Origin: JAHELQ01 sp964491915 | GTDB lineage: Bacteria > Acidobacteriota > Aminicenantia > UBA2199 | Assembly: GCA_964491915.1 (NCBI GenBank) | Contig: CAZBHS010000016.1 | Span: 39,208-103,207 of the forward strand | DNA length: 64,000 bases | Direction: 5' to 3' | Part shown: piece after piece, positions 43,455-55,200 of the stretch | How positions within the stretch are numbered: position 1 is the first letter of the stretch | Layout: each line of letters starts with the position of its first letter | The notes under the pieces: generated by a model | Databases searched by the model: none | Seen by the model: only the letters and a program-made list of their open reading frames with translations | What the model was told of the DNA's origin: nothing | Position numbers and translations under genes: made by a program

Positions 43455-46400
43455 TTAATGGTCAACCAGATCTTCCAACGCCTGGATAATAGATTTTTCC
43501 TGCAGCTCCAATCGCGACAATTGCTGTCTGTGTTGTTCCACCACTTTCTCCGGGGCGCGGGAGACAAAATTCTCGTTACTCAACTTGGCGCGGTTGCCTT
43601 TGATGTTCTTCTGAATTTTTTCCAGATCAGCCTGGAGTTTTTCCCGTTCCACATCATCGTCGATGAGATCATGCACAAAAATTTGCAAATTCCCCACCAC
43701 ACGGGAAGCGGNNNNNNNNNNNNNNNNNNNNNNNNNNNNNNNNNNNNNNNNNNNNNNNNNNNNNNNNNNNNNNNNTGAAGAGCGCTTATATTGGCAAGCC
43801 TCTGGATCACATGGGCTTGCGATTTCAGATCCGACGCCCGCTCTTGCGGAGGTTTTATGGTCACATCGAGTTCTTGCCTCGGCGAAACCTGCTGAGTGGA
43901 CCGGACCTCCCGCACACCGCTGGTGGCGGCCTGAAGATCGGCGAAAATCCCGAGAAGTTCAGGATTATCCAATTTATCTTCAGCTTGCGGCCAACGGGCG
44001 ATAAGAAGCGATTCCAAATCGGCTTCTTCCTGACTCAACCCCGGAAGGCCCAGCTCCGGTACTTGATCTTTCAATTGTTGCCATAGGAATTCGGTGATAA
44101 AGGGAACAAACGGATGGAGCAGTCGCAATGTCTTATCCAGGCAATAGGCCAACACCCGACGGGCAATTCCAGCGCTTTCGCCGCCTTCAGCCAATCTCGG
44201 CTTAATGAGTTCCAGATACCAATCGCACAATTGCCCCCACATAAAATCACGGGCGGCTCCCAGGGCGACGGAAGGATTATACTCTTCCAGGCCGCGGGTC
44301 ACAGCATTGATCGCCTGATTCAGCGCCGCTAAAATCCAGCGGTCTTCCAATTCCATAGCGCCCAGAGCGATGGTTCCTTTAGCCGTGTTTTCCAGATTGC
44401 CCAGGGCAAAGCGGGCTGTATTCCAGAGCTTGGTGCAGAACTTCTTCCCTTCCATGAACCGTTCGCTGATGAGACGGGCCGAAGGAATATCGGGCATTGT
44501 GCCCAGCACATCATATTCTTTTTTGCAAGAGAGGCACATATAAGTGAACACACTCTTGCCGTGTTTACTCACAGTCAATTCATTATGATTGCCGCACTCC
44601 GGGCAAATGGCGGTCACCGGTAGGCGGATGTCCTGGTTCCCGGTCTGCATATCGCACAGCACGTAACGCATGGCGTCGGTGCCGTAGGCCTGAATAATGT
44701 CCACAGGGTCGATTCCGTTGCCTTTGGATTTACTCATCCGTTCACCCTTGCCGTCAAGAATGTTTGCATGGATGAACACATCTGAGAACGGTATGTCGCC
44801 CATATTGTAGAAGCCGGTAATCACCATGCGGGCTACCCACAGGGTAATGATATCGCGAGCCGTCACCAGACATGAACCGGGGTAATAATAATTCAATGTA
44901 TCGCCATCTTCAGATACCATAGAAGCCCCGCCTTCGGTATCCGCGGATTCCGGCGCCGGCCAACCGAGCGTAGAATGGGGCCAAATGGCGGATGAGAACC
45001 AGGTGTCAAGCACATCGGGATCCTGTTGATACCCCGAATTATCAAGAGCTTCGAGGCAGGCCTCATCGTCTTCCACCAAACAGATATCCACCAAGAACAC
45101 CTCGTCGTCATTGCCGGACAACGTATCAATCTTCTCCAGCGAATCAATCAAGGTAAACTCGCCGTCCTCTTTTCGCACCACGCGTACAGCGGCTTTCCCT
45201 GGCCACACGTCACCCAGGGTTTCGGTGAGCAGAGTCTTCAATGCGACCGCCGCGTCGCTGAAGGAAAGTTCCCGACTCCAAACGGGAATCCGGTGTCCCC
45301 ACCAGAGTTGGCGGCTCACCGGCCAATCCCGCTTTTCTTCCAGCCAATCCAGGTAGGTTTTGGCAAAACGGTCGGGATGGAATGTGACTTTGCCCTCGTT
45401 GGTGGCATCGATTGCAGCTTGCACAAGACCGGATTTTTTATGCTCTTTAGGAGTACCACGTCCCATGAGCACACCCTCTTCCCGGTCGCCCATAAAGATG
45501 AACCACTGGTCGGAGAGATAGGGCTCGACAGGGGATTTCGAACGGTCCGAATGACCGATCTCGATATCACGGTCTTCCACCCTGGGTAACAGATCCTGCG
45601 CTTCCAGGTCCGCCACGACTTTTTTGCGGGCGTCGAAGCGGTCCAGACCTTCGTAATTCCCGGCGTTATTATTCAATGTACCATTGGGATTCAAAATATT
45701 GATGATATCGATCTCATCTTTATGCCGTTTCCAGACTTCATAATCGTTCGGATCATGAGCCGGTGTGATTTTCACGCAACCGGAGCCCAACGCCGGATTG
45801 GCCCACACATCCAGTATGAGGGGGATCGGTCTCTCCATCAAGGGGAGCATCACCTTACGTCCATTTTCGGCCATATCCCGAAGGCGAAGCAAACCTGGCA
45901 ACACCTCGCGCCGACGATCTTCTAAATTGACGATCTCCTCTTCGAGAATCGCTTTCTCTTTTACCGGAGCTTTTTCCAGTTGCTGTTTTCGGCGTTCCAG
46001 TTCCGCCTCCAGGGCGCTGGCCGGATCCGGGTGAACCGCCACAGCAGTGTCTCCAAGCATTGTCTCCGGCCGGGTGGTGGCGACAATCACTTCTTTAGGC
46101 TCGCCGTCAATCGGATCAACGACCGGATAACGTAGATGCCAGAAATGGCCTTTGACAGTTTCGTGATACACTTCGTCATCAGAAATACTGGTCAGTAAAA
46201 AGGGGTCCCAGTTCACCAAACGCTTGCCGCGAAAAATTAATCCATCCACAAACATTTTAAAAAACGTGTGACGAACCGCTCTGGAGCACACCTTGTCCAT
46301 TGTGAACCGTTGCCGCTGCCAATCGGCGCTACACCCCATCCGTTGCTGCTGCTGGACAATGCGTTCCTGAAATTGGTCCTTCCATTTCCAGATTCTATCG

Positions 46401-46750
46401 GTGAGCCCCTGCCGACCGACTTCATGCCGGGTGAGGCCTTCCAGTTCCTTCATCCGTTTTTCCACCACCGCTTGAGTGGCGATGCCGGCATGGTCCGTCC
46501 CCGGAAGCCAGAGGGTGTTGTCCCCCATCATCCGATGCCAGCGAATCAACAAATCCTGCATCACATTATCCATCGCATGCCCCATATGTAGGGCGCCGGT
46601 TACATTGGGAAGCGGCATCATAATAACATACCGCTCATCCCGCCGGTCGGGAACAGCGTGGAAACCGCCGCTCTCCAACCAGGATTTATAAATCTGTCCT
46701 TCCACTTCAAAAGGTTCATACGTCTTCGACAATTTGAACTTATCGCTCAT
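43455..46750 (-). CDS. valS: Valyl-tRNA synthetase (interrupted by assembly gap)
   Basis: Class I synthetase that charges tRNA-Val. HIGH-type GALHMGHAMD lies near residue 55 and KMSKS-type RMSKSKGNG near residue 670. The C-terminal coiled-coil tail lies past the 64-N gap at 43712-43775 in another frame (ending LEDLVDH), so both parts are one gene. The start at 46750 follows GGAGCACTGATT. Two oddities: the CP1 region has a non-cysteine insert before DPDVLDTWFSS, and a zinc-ribbon-like insert (CPEC near residue 715 and CLSC near 738) lies after KMSKS. It ends an operon with the S9 peptidase, nadC and nadB. Confidence 0.92.
43712..43775. other. Assembly gap (64 N) inside valS
   Basis: Sixty-four N bases separate the anticodon-binding region from the C-terminal coiled coil of ValS. 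Frames on the two sides do not match across the nominal gap, so the length is not exact or an indel flanks it. Confidence 0.95.
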
Positions 46751-46821
46751 AATCAGTGCTCCTTTACTATTCGACAAAATCTTATCTGAAAATTTTATCC
46801 GAAATTTCCGTTTATTTCAAA

Positions 46822-48390
46822 TTATTCTTTGATAAAATGGGCTCCGCGGGAAACTTTGTTCATCAATGCCGAGTGAACCACCAGCAAGGCGGTTTGCACA
46901 CTATCGCGCAAATCGATGATACTCTGTGTCATTTCAGTTTTTTGGTAGAATTTGATGATCCGGTGCCGTAGATATTCAAGGTCGGATCTGGCCCGCTCCA
47001 GACGTTTGCGGGTGCGAATGATGCCGCTATAATTCCACATGGTATATTTAACCATCACCAAATCCTGCCACACAAGGGCGGGATCGAGTTCTTCCTGGGG
47101 CAGCGGATACCTCCATTCCGGTACTTCGGAAATCACATAGGGATCGGTATCATCATGCAATGTTTCGGCGATATCTTCGGCGGCTTTGACTCCCCATACC
47201 AGCCCCTCGAGCAGAGATACGGAAGCCAAACGATTTGCGCCATGGACACCGGTAAGCGACACTTCGCCAATAGCGTAGAGGTTTTCGATACTGGTTCTGC
47301 CCGCCAGATCGGCCATCACACCGCCACAACTATAATGAGCCGCGGGAACCACCGGAATCGGTCGCTTGGTGATGTCGATATTGTATTTCATACAATTTTC
47401 ATAGATAGTGGGAAAGCGATCCTGGATGCTGATATCGGTAAATGACGCCAGATCCAACAGCACATAATCATCCCCATGCTTGATCATCTCTTCATAGATG
47501 GCCCGCGAAACTTCGTCCCTCGGAGCCAGATCCGCCTGTTCGGAATATTCCTTCATAAAATATTCCCCTTTGCGATTCATCAACTTAGCCCCTTCACCAC
47601 GCACCGCTTCTGAAATCAAGAATCCCCCAGCCTCTTTATGATAGAGTGACGTGGGATGGAATTGCACATACTCCAGGCACGCCAACCGGGCTCCGGCCCT
47701 GGATGCCATGGCTACACCATTTCCCACCACATCCGGCGGATTGGTTGAATTGATGAAAATACTGCTCAAACCTCCGCTCGCCAAAATCACTTTACGGGCA
47801 AAAATCCGTTTCACTTTTTGCGATTGTTTATCCAGCACATAAGCGCCAACGGTTCTCGGCTCATAAAAAATCCGCATAGGATTGCTGGAATGGTGAGGAA
47901 ACGTCAGTAAATCTATGGCCTGATGGTTGTACAATAGCCGGAGATTGTCAAACTTATCCAAATATGCGGACAGTTTCTCCTGAATGAGACGCCCCGTCAT
48001 ATCTTTGACATTCAACACCCGTCTATGGGAATGGGCCCCTTCCCGCGCCAGGTCAAAAGAGCCGTTTTTCAAAGAGAACGGCACATCCAGTTTGCCGATC
48101 AGAATATTTTCCACCAGGTGCCGGGAATTTTTGACCAGAAACTCTACCGCCTCTCTATTGTTGACATTATCACCACTTTTCAGTATATCGCCCACAAATA
48201 CGCCGGGCTCCTCGTCTTTGCCAAGGGACGCGATCCCCCCTTGAGCCAGGTAAGTATTGGTATGTGAGAAATTGTCTCCTTTCGTGATGACGACAGTATC
48301 GATTCCGCTTTCAGCCAACTGAAGAGCTGCTGTCGATCCGGCGATTCCATTTCCGATAATCAATACGTCTGTTTCCAGATATTCACTCAT
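46822..48390 (-). CDS. nadB: L-aspartate oxidase
   Basis: A 522-residue flavoprotein with an N-terminal FAD motif (IIGNGIAGSTAALQLAE), the family segments GGIASLGKDEEPG, EYVQFHPTSLY and HGANRLASVSLLEGLVWG, and a C-terminal helical domain. It oxidises L-aspartate to iminoaspartate, the first step of de novo NAD synthesis. It begins 4 nt after nadC. nadA, which uses the product, is not in the window. Confidence 0.95.
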   Translation of the reverse strand: MSEYLETDVLIIGNGIAGSTAALQLAESGIDTVVITKGDNFSHTNTYLAQGGIASLGKDEEPGVFVGDILKSGDNVNNREAVEFLVKNSRHLVENILIGKLDVPFSLKNGSFDLAREGAHSHRRVLNVKDMTGRLIQEKLSAYLDKFDNLRLLYNHQAIDLLTFPHHSSNPMRIFYEPRTVGAYVLDKQSQKVKRIFARKVILASGGLSSIFINSTNPPDVVGNGVAMASRAGARLACLEYVQFHPTSLYHKEAGGFLISEAVRGEGAKLMNRKGEYFMKEYSEQADLAPRDEVSRAIYEEMIKHGDDYVLLDLASFTDISIQDRFPTIYENCMKYNIDITKRPIPVVPAAHYSCGGVMADLAGRTSIENLYAIGEVSLTGVHGANRLASVSLLEGLVWGVKAAEDIAETLHDDTDPYVISEVPEWRYPLPQEELDPALVWQDLVMVKYTMWNYSGIIRTRKRLERARSDLEYLRHRIIKFYQKTEMTQSIIDLRDSVQTALLVVHSALMNKVSRGAHFIKE

Positions 48391-48394
48391 ATGT

Positions 48395-49237
48395 TCACCT
48401 TTTGATATTCAAGCTCAAATCCAGGGATTTGAACGAATGGGTTAACGCTCCTACAGAAATGAAGTCAACACCGGTTTTGGCCTTGGCTTCAATGTTTTCC
48501 AGTGTCACATTACCCGATATTTCCAATTTCACCTGTTTGTTGCAGATCCTAACCGCTTCCTCTACCATTGGCAGAGCAAAGTTATCCAGCATGACGACAT
48601 CGATTTTGTCAGATAGCGCCAACGTCTCCCGCAATTCTTCCAGATTGCGAACCTCTACCTCGATTTTTTTTGAAGGATTCCTGGCGGCGACCTTTTTGAC
48701 CGCTGCGGTAATACTTCCGGCCATCTTTATATGATTGTCCTTTATCATAGCCATATCAGACAGATTGAGGCGGTGATTCAAACCGCCTCCGTCCTTGACC
48801 GCTCGTTTCTGCAAATAGCGCATCCCCGGCGCGGTTTTCCTGGTATCCAGCAAGGAGACGCCATAAGGTTTGACTTTGGCGGCATAAAAACTCGCAGCAG
48901 TGGCGATCCCGCTCAATTGTTGCAAAAAATTGAGGGCGGTCCTCTCGGCCCTGAGAATGGAACTTTCCAGACCGTGGACACTTACCACAGTATCGCCTAC
49001 ATCCACAACGCTTCCATTACCCTTGACGACATCTACCGATACCCGCTGATCAATCAGCCTGAACACGTCGCAAAAAACATCCATGCCGGAAATCACACCC
49101 GACGCTTTGGCAGTGACATCCGCCAGCACCGGATTATCGAAATCCAACAGGGAAAGGGTGGTGATATCATCATCCACCACATCCTCTTCCAACGCGAGAG
49201 AGACTAAATCAGCGATCAATTCATCCTGTTGTCTCAT
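48395..49237 (-). CDS. nadC: Nicotinate-nucleotide (quinolinate) phosphoribosyltransferase
   Basis: A 280-residue enzyme with the conserved DTRKTAPGMRYLQKRAV and GGGLNHRLNLSDMAMIKDNH segments that bind quinolinate and PRPP. It converts quinolinate to nicotinic acid mononucleotide in de novo NAD synthesis. It follows the S9 peptidase stop by 5 nt and precedes nadB by 4 nt, so the three are one transcription unit. Confidence 0.95.
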   Translation of the reverse strand: MRQQDELIADLVSLALEEDVVDDDITTLSLLDFDNPVLADVTAKASGVISGMDVFCDVFRLIDQRVSVDVVKGNGSVVDVGDTVVSVHGLESSILRAERTALNFLQQLSGIATAASFYAAKVKPYGVSLLDTRKTAPGMRYLQKRAVKDGGGLNHRLNLSDMAMIKDNHIKMAGSITAAVKKVAARNPSKKIEVEVRNLEELRETLALSDKIDVVMLDNFALPMVEEAVRICNKQVKLEISGNVTLENIEAKAKTGVDFISVGALTHSFKSLDLSLNIKR

Positions 49238-49242
49238 GATTG

Positions 49243-51444
49243 TTATTTAAAAGATTTCCCGAAAAAATGCCTCATCCAAAAATCAATGCCGGCTTTGTTG
49301 TAATGATTACGCTTTTTCGACCGGAACCCGTGCCGTTCACCGGGATACAACATCAGTTCGACGGTTTTCCCCCTATCGAGCGCCAGGTCTATGAAGCGGA
49401 TGGTGTTCTGGCAATGTACATTATCGTCCATTGTGCCGTGAGTGATACGTAGGCCGCCCTTGTAGTTATCGATATAGGTAAGCACATCACTCTTTTTGTA
49501 GCCCTCTAAGTTATATTCGGAATTGGTGTCCCCTTCCTTTTTTTCAAACGGAAGATCCATATACCGTTCAGTATACACGGAATCATAAAGACGCCAATCA
49601 ATGACAGAAAAATCAGCGATCCCATAATTAAAATACTCTGGATGTTTGGTCAATGCTAGAGCTGTAGCATATCCACCGTAACTACCCCCGGTGATCCCAA
49701 TTTTATTCCCGTCCACAAAAGGAAGCTGTCTTAAATATTTCACAACCTCGATATAGTCATTCATTTCAATTTCACCCAGCTTTCGATGCATGAGATCCAT
49801 TCCTTTTTTACCGAAATGGCCGGATCCGCGATGGTCAACCGCCATCACAATCATCCCCAGGTTGGCCATGAAGTGACGGCTCAAGGGAGACCGGTAGGGG
49901 AACATATTGTAAACAGACGTTGAACCGGGGCCTCCATACACATTCAGAACCACCGGATACCTCTTGGACTTGTCGAAATCATGGGGCAAAAACCAGACCG
50001 CCGGAAGCTCATAGCCATCGGTCGTCTTAATTCTAAATAATTCTGTTTTCGCCAGATTGTAATCATCCAGCTCCTTGTTGTACATATCCCCCAACGCTCT
50101 CACCAATCCGCCCTTATGAGTGTAGAGGGACAAGGCGGTCGGGGTTGTGATGTTAGAATACCGGTCCACAAAATAGGTCCCGTTTTCAGACATCGACACC
50201 ATATGGAATCCCTTTCCGCGGGTCAGTCTCTTCATCCCCTTGCCATTGAAATCAATGGAGTAACAATCAAGCTCGGTAGAATCCTCTTTACGGGCGCTAA
50301 AATAGATGCGTTTGCGCTTTTCATTGACCACATGAATACTGGCGACACTCCATAGACCGGAAGTCAATTGCCGCCTGTTTCCTTTTTTATCAATCATGTA
50401 CACATGATCCCATCCACTTTTAGAACTGCGTAAAACAAGTCTGCCGTCTCTTAATACAAATAGATCTTCAAAACCGGGGAAATCCACCCACGTATCTTGT
50501 TTTTCTTCATACGCGGTTTCAATTGCCCTGGTTTTAAGATTATAACGTAGAATTTTTAGATGGTTTTGGCCACGGTTCAGCCATTGGAAATAGAGAGTGT
50601 CGGATGTTTTTGAGAATACCGGAAACGACAGGTAAAATTCTTCGGCCTCAGGATCTTTGTAATCCAGGCATTCAACAGTCTTGCTCGCGATGGAAGCAAT
50701 CTTGATTTCAACTGTGGGATTGGGAAAACCCGGCTTGGGATAGCGCTGTTTTTCAAGATCTCCATACACATCGCCAGTTGCGCGAAATATCGGAAAAACC
50801 GGCGCGTTGGTCTGATCAAAACGGATAAACGCGATTTTTTTACTGTCGGGGCTCCACCAGAACGCACGGTATTTGCCACGCCGCCCCAGAATCTCTTCAT
50901 AATACACCCACGATGCGTACCCATTCAGAATATCGGAACTGCCGTCTTTCGTTAGCTGGATTTCTTTGGCAGTCGCCATGTGGTAAACAAACAAGTTGCC
51001 GCCGCGCGTGTAGGCCACTGAATTCCCGTCAGGAGAAAAAACAGGATTCTTCAAATTTTTACCTGAAGCATTTAATTTATCTATCTTTTTTGCTGACGCA
51101 TCAAGATAATACAACACATCGGATTTCAAAAACAAAAGTTTGGAGTAATCGCTGTTTCCCCCCACTATATCTTTAAAGCTAAGCTGATTTTTTTTTATCA
51201 CTCCAGCATGCGCTTCGTCATGCAACGGGTAACCGCGCCCATTGCGGGCATCCACTTTAAAAAACTGAATTCCGCGCATTTCGAGGTAGAACCGGTCGTC
51301 CAACCACCCTCTAATCTTCGGCAGTTCATTAAATATCTTTCCATTGGGCAAAAACGCTTGCTCATAGGTAAGATCTTTTTTGGAGAATGACGGCAAAACC
51401 ATCACGCAACACAACATAATTAGAATAAACAATTTCTTTAACAA
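49243..51444 (-). CDS. Exported S9 family peptidase, dipeptidyl-peptidase IV type
   Basis: An exported serine peptidase of 734 residues. The start is assigned to TTG at 51444: AAGGAGAGAAC lies just upstream and a signal peptide (LKKLFILIMLCCVMVLPSFS) begins at once. An ATG at 51480 is in frame but lacks a ribosome-binding site and would put polar residues before the signal. A beta-propeller N-terminal domain is followed by an alpha/beta-hydrolase domain. The catalytic Ser is in GGSYGGY, the Asp in GTMDDNVH and the His in GERHGF. It should release dipeptides from peptides in the periplasm or at the surface. Its coupling with NAD genes looks incidental. Confidence 0.9.
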   Translation of the reverse strand: MLKKLFILIMLCCVMVLPSFSKKDLTYEQAFLPNGKIFNELPKIRGWLDDRFYLEMRGIQFFKVDARNGRGYPLHDEAHAGVIKKNQLSFKDIVGGNSDYSKLLFLKSDVLYYLDASAKKIDKLNASGKNLKNPVFSPDGNSVAYTRGGNLFVYHMATAKEIQLTKDGSSDILNGYASWVYYEEILGRRGKYRAFWWSPDSKKIAFIRFDQTNAPVFPIFRATGDVYGDLEKQRYPKPGFPNPTVEIKIASIASKTVECLDYKDPEAEEFYLSFPVFSKTSDTLYFQWLNRGQNHLKILRYNLKTRAIETAYEEKQDTWVDFPGFEDLFVLRDGRLVLRSSKSGWDHVYMIDKKGNRRQLTSGLWSVASIHVVNEKRKRIYFSARKEDSTELDCYSIDFNGKGMKRLTRGKGFHMVSMSENGTYFVDRYSNITTPTALSLYTHKGGLVRALGDMYNKELDDYNLAKTELFRIKTTDGYELPAVWFLPHDFDKSKRYPVVLNVYGGPGSTSVYNMFPYRSPLSRHFMANLGMIVMAVDHRGSGHFGKKGMDLMHRKLGEIEMNDYIEVVKYLRQLPFVDGNKIGITGGSYGGYATALALTKHPEYFNYGIADFSVIDWRLYDSVYTERYMDLPFEKKEGDTNSEYNLEGYKKSDVLTYIDNYKGGLRITHGTMDDNVHCQNTIRFIDLALDRGKTVELMLYPGERHGFRSKKRNHYNKAGIDFWMRHFFGKSFK

Positions 51445-51553
51445 AGTTCTCTCCTTGATTTGATTATTTGCCTCTCCCATTGAAATAAATGAGGCGGGAA
51501 ACCGTTAAGTTATTAATTATAATCACGGCATTATCCATACAACTTAAATTTTC

Positions 51554-51582
51554 ATCATACTTAAAAAACCATATGATGTCAA
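51554..51582 (-). promoter_or_regulatory. Promoter of the S9 peptidase-nadC-nadB-valS operon
   Basis: Minus-strand TTGACA (51582-51577), a 17-nt spacer and TATGAT (51559-51554) lie about 110 nt upstream of the TTG start. Confidence 0.6.
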
Positions 51583-51637
51583 TGTGAACGCCCCTCGAAT
51601 ACCTTGAATATTTTTTGTGCAGCTACCTCCCAAAAAC

Positions 51638-51666
51638 TTGACGGCAGCGCGGTTTTCCAGTATAAC
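51638..51666 (+). promoter_or_regulatory. Promoter of folE
   Basis: TTGACG (51638-51643), a 17-nt spacer and TATAAC (51661-51666) sit directly before folE. The predicted start of transcription is about 10 nt before the ATG at 51684, leaving just enough leader for the GGAG ribosome-binding site. Confidence 0.6.
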
Positions 51667-51683
51667 TGGATGTGGAGTTGAAC

Positions 51684-52265
51684 ATGAAAAAATTTGACCT
51701 CGAAAAAATGAAAAATGGAGTAAGACTGATTTTAGAAGGAATCGGTGAAGATGCGGATTCCAAAAGATTGGAAAGTACTCCTAAACGTGTTGCGGATATG
51801 TTTGTTGAAGTATTGGCCGGTACTCATATGGATCCAAACAATTTCAACCGGCTATTGATTGAGGAGAAACACGAAGAGCTGGTGATCATAAAAGATATCC
51901 CGATCCATTCGATGTGTGAGCACCACCTTCTACCCTTTACCGGAACCGCCAGCATCGCATATATCCCTAGAAAAGGGAAAATTATGGGACTCAATACCAT
52001 TGCTTGCCTGGTGGACGCGCTTGCCAAAAGACTTCAGATACAAGAAAGGCTGACCAAGCAAATAGCGGATTACTTATATAAATCATTGTCTCCTCTGGGA
52101 GTGATGGTGGTAATCAAGGCGGAACACCTATGCATGATTATGAGAGGGGCGAAAAAACCTGGGGCTGTTACTGTGACATCCGCAATTAGAGGTGTATTCA
52201 GAAATAAAACAGCGACAAGACAGGAAGCGATGTCTCTCTTACTGGTGGAAGAACGGCGCCGCTAA
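51684..52265 (+). CDS. folE: GTP cyclohydrolase I
   Basis: A 193-residue enzyme of the type I family. The zinc motif SMCEHHLLPFTG and the C-terminal zinc cysteine in EHLCMIMRGAKKPG are intact, as is the TSAIRGVF end segment. It converts GTP to dihydroneopterin triphosphate, the entry to folate or pterin synthesis. ATG 51684 is preferred over an in-frame GTG at 51672 because GGAG is 6 nt upstream of the ATG. It is a single-gene unit between a strong promoter and a strong terminator. Confidence 0.95.
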   Translation: MKKFDLEKMKNGVRLILEGIGEDADSKRLESTPKRVADMFVEVLAGTHMDPNNFNRLLIEEKHEELVIIKDIPIHSMCEHHLLPFTGTASIAYIPRKGKIMGLNTIACLVDALAKRLQIQERLTKQIADYLYKSLSPLGVMVVIKAEHLCMIMRGAKKPGAVTVTSAIRGVFRNKTATRQEAMSLLLVEERRR

Positions 52266-52285
52266 ACTGCCGCCGTTCTTTTTTT
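52251..52285 (+). terminator. Rho-independent terminator of folE
   Basis: GAACGGCG (52251-52258) pairs with CGCCGTTC (52271-52278), followed by seven T. The hairpin starts inside the last codons of folE, and the stop codon lies in the loop. Confidence 0.8.
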
Positions 52286-52296
52286 ATAGTTATTTT

Positions 52297-55200
52297 CTAT
52301 TTCGCTGAACTAAAGATATTTTCCATTTCATCAATTTCGACGGTATGGTACAGGGGATATCCCGTTCCTGCAGGAATCAGGCGTCCCATGGTAACATTTT
52401 CTTTGATGCCTTTGAGAATATCCTCTTTACCCGCGATCGCAGCCTCAGTCAACACTCTGGTGGTTTCCTGGAATGCCGCCGCAGACAAGAAACTATCATA
52501 GGCGAGCGCGGCTCTGGAAATTGGCAATAGGGCCGGTTTCGCTCTGGACGGTTTTCCACCTTTTTCCATTACCCGGGCGTTTTCGTCCTCAAATATCCAT
52601 TTTTCCACAACCTGTTCAGGGATGAAATTTGTATCGCCCACCTCTTCGATTCGGCGCCATTTGATCATCTGTCGAATGATAATTTCGATATGTTTGTCAT
52701 TGATAGCGACACCCTGCATCCGGTAGACATCCTGAATCTCCTTCAATAAATATTCCGCGAGTTTCTGTTCACCCAAAACATTCAGAATATCAGCGGGATT
52801 CAACGGTCCGTCCATCAGAGGGGTTCCGGCAGTAATTTTATCGCCATCGCCAACAATGATATACGCGCCTCTGGGGATATTATGTTCGTCAGGTTTCGCT
52901 TTTTTGTCCAGGGGCTTAATAATGATCTTACGCGAGCCTTTGGTAACCTTACCGTATTCGATAATACCGTCGATCTGGGCCATACGCGCCGGATTCTTGG
53001 GCTTCCTGGCTTCAAACAATTCAGTGACCCTCGGCAAACCACCGGTAATATCCTTGGTTTTAGCAAACTCAGACGGAATCTTGGAAAGTACTTCACCCGC
53101 CTTTACATAAGCGCCATCTTTACAGGAAAGATGAGCGTTTACCGGCAAGTAATACTTCCGTTTTATTTTGTTGGTATCTTTATCGCGAATGACAATATGC
53201 GGTTGCAATTCATCACGTAGTTTTTCATTTTTAATATCAATGACAATGGTGGTGATTTTTCCGGTAGCTTCGTCACGGTCATTGACAAAGGACACATTTT
53301 CTTCAAGATCACGGAATTCGACGATACCACTATCATTCGTCAACAAGGCGTTGGCAAACGGATCCCATTGCAGGAGTAACACGCCTTTTTCTACTTCCTG
53401 TCCGTCATTGACCAGAACTTTCGAACCGTATGTTACCGGGTAAATCGCGCGTTCCCTGCCTTTGGAATCCTGGATCTGGAGAGAACCGATTCGATTCATC
53501 GCAATATAGTTACCGTCTTCAACCTGAATGATATCAAGATCCTTGTACTTGAGGATACCTTCATAACCGGAAAAAAGTTTAGTCTGACCTTCTGTACCGG
53601 AAGCAACGCCACCAATATGAAATGTACGCATAGTAAGCTGGGTTCCAGGCTCGCCAATGGACTGGGCGGCAATAATTCCAACAGCTTCACCCAAGCCTAT
53701 CAGTTTTCCTGTGGACAAATTCCTACCATAACATTTCTGGCATACCCCGGAGACAGTTTCGCACGTCAAAACCCCACGAATCTTCACCTTCAGGGTACCG
53801 GAATCAAGAATACGTTTCCCAGTTTTTTCATCGATAATCTGCCCACCCTCAATGATCACTTTTTCGGGATCATCCGGGTCAACAATGTCTTCCAATGCGG
53901 TACGACCGACAATACGGTCGATTAACGGTTCAATCTCTTTACCGTTTTCGATAATTGCCGCAACTTCCAATCCTTTTATGGTGCCGCAATCCTCTTCTTT
54001 GACAATGACTTCAATAGCGGCATCGACCAATTTTCGGGTTAGGTACCCAGCGTCAGCGGTTTTCAAAGCGGTATCCGCCAATCCTTTACGAGCACCGTGA
54101 GTGGAGATAAAGTACTGGAGCACCGACAAACCCTCTTTGAAGTTAGCGGTAATAGGAGTTTCGAGAATTTCACCAGAGGGCTTGGCCATCAGGCCGCGCA
54201 TTCCAGCCAACTGCTTTAACTGGTCTTTACTACCTCTGGCACCGGAATCGGACATGATGAAGATGGGATTGATCTCCGGTCCCTCGTAACTCATCCGTTT
54301 CATATGGGCGAACATCGTCTCTCTGATCTGATCGGTAGCTTTACTCCATTTATCAATAATATTATTATGGCGCTCACCCGCAGTGAGAACGCCTTCTGCA
54401 TACATCTGCTCAATTTTTTCTAATTCCCGTTCGGTACTCTTAATGATATCATTCTTCTCTTTAGGAACAAGTAAATCAGAAATAGAGATGGTAAAACCAG
54501 CTCGGGTAGCATATTCAAAACCCGCTTCCTTAAGCTTGTCCAATGTATCGACTGTAGGTTGGAAACCGAGTGTGAGATAAATATAATATACGAGATTCTG
54601 AATACCCTTTCTTTTTAACAAACCATTGATGAAAGGCGTCCCTTCCGGGAGTAATTCATTGAATATCACACGACCGGGAGTGGTGATCAAAAGCCGGTTA
54701 TCCCCTGGTTTAATCTCAGTTGTCGGGCAGTTTGCTATATCCTGAGGATCCAGAACATAGGTTTCCATATTTTTCACACTGCCGAAGAATCTCATACGAA
54801 TCGTCGCATTGATATCCACCAGATCATGCTCAAAGGCCTGCAAAACATCTTTGGCCGAGCTAAAGACCATATTCTCACCTTTCAATTGTTTTTTATTGAA
54901 GGTGAGATAATAGAAACCGAGAATCATGTCCTGGGTGGGAACAGCCAAAGGTTTACCATTGGAAGGAGATAGAATATTGTTAGGCGCCAGCATCAAAAGT
55001 TTTGATTCAGCTTGAGCTTCAAGAGACAAAGGAACATGGACCGCCATTTGGTCACCGTCAAAATCAGCGTTAAAAGCGGGACATACCATTGGGTGGAGGT
55101 GAATGGCGTTGCCTTCGACAAGCAATGGTTTAAACGCTTGAACCCCTAGACGGTGAAGAGTCGGAGCGCGATTTAGCATAACTGTGTGCTCCCTAATGAC

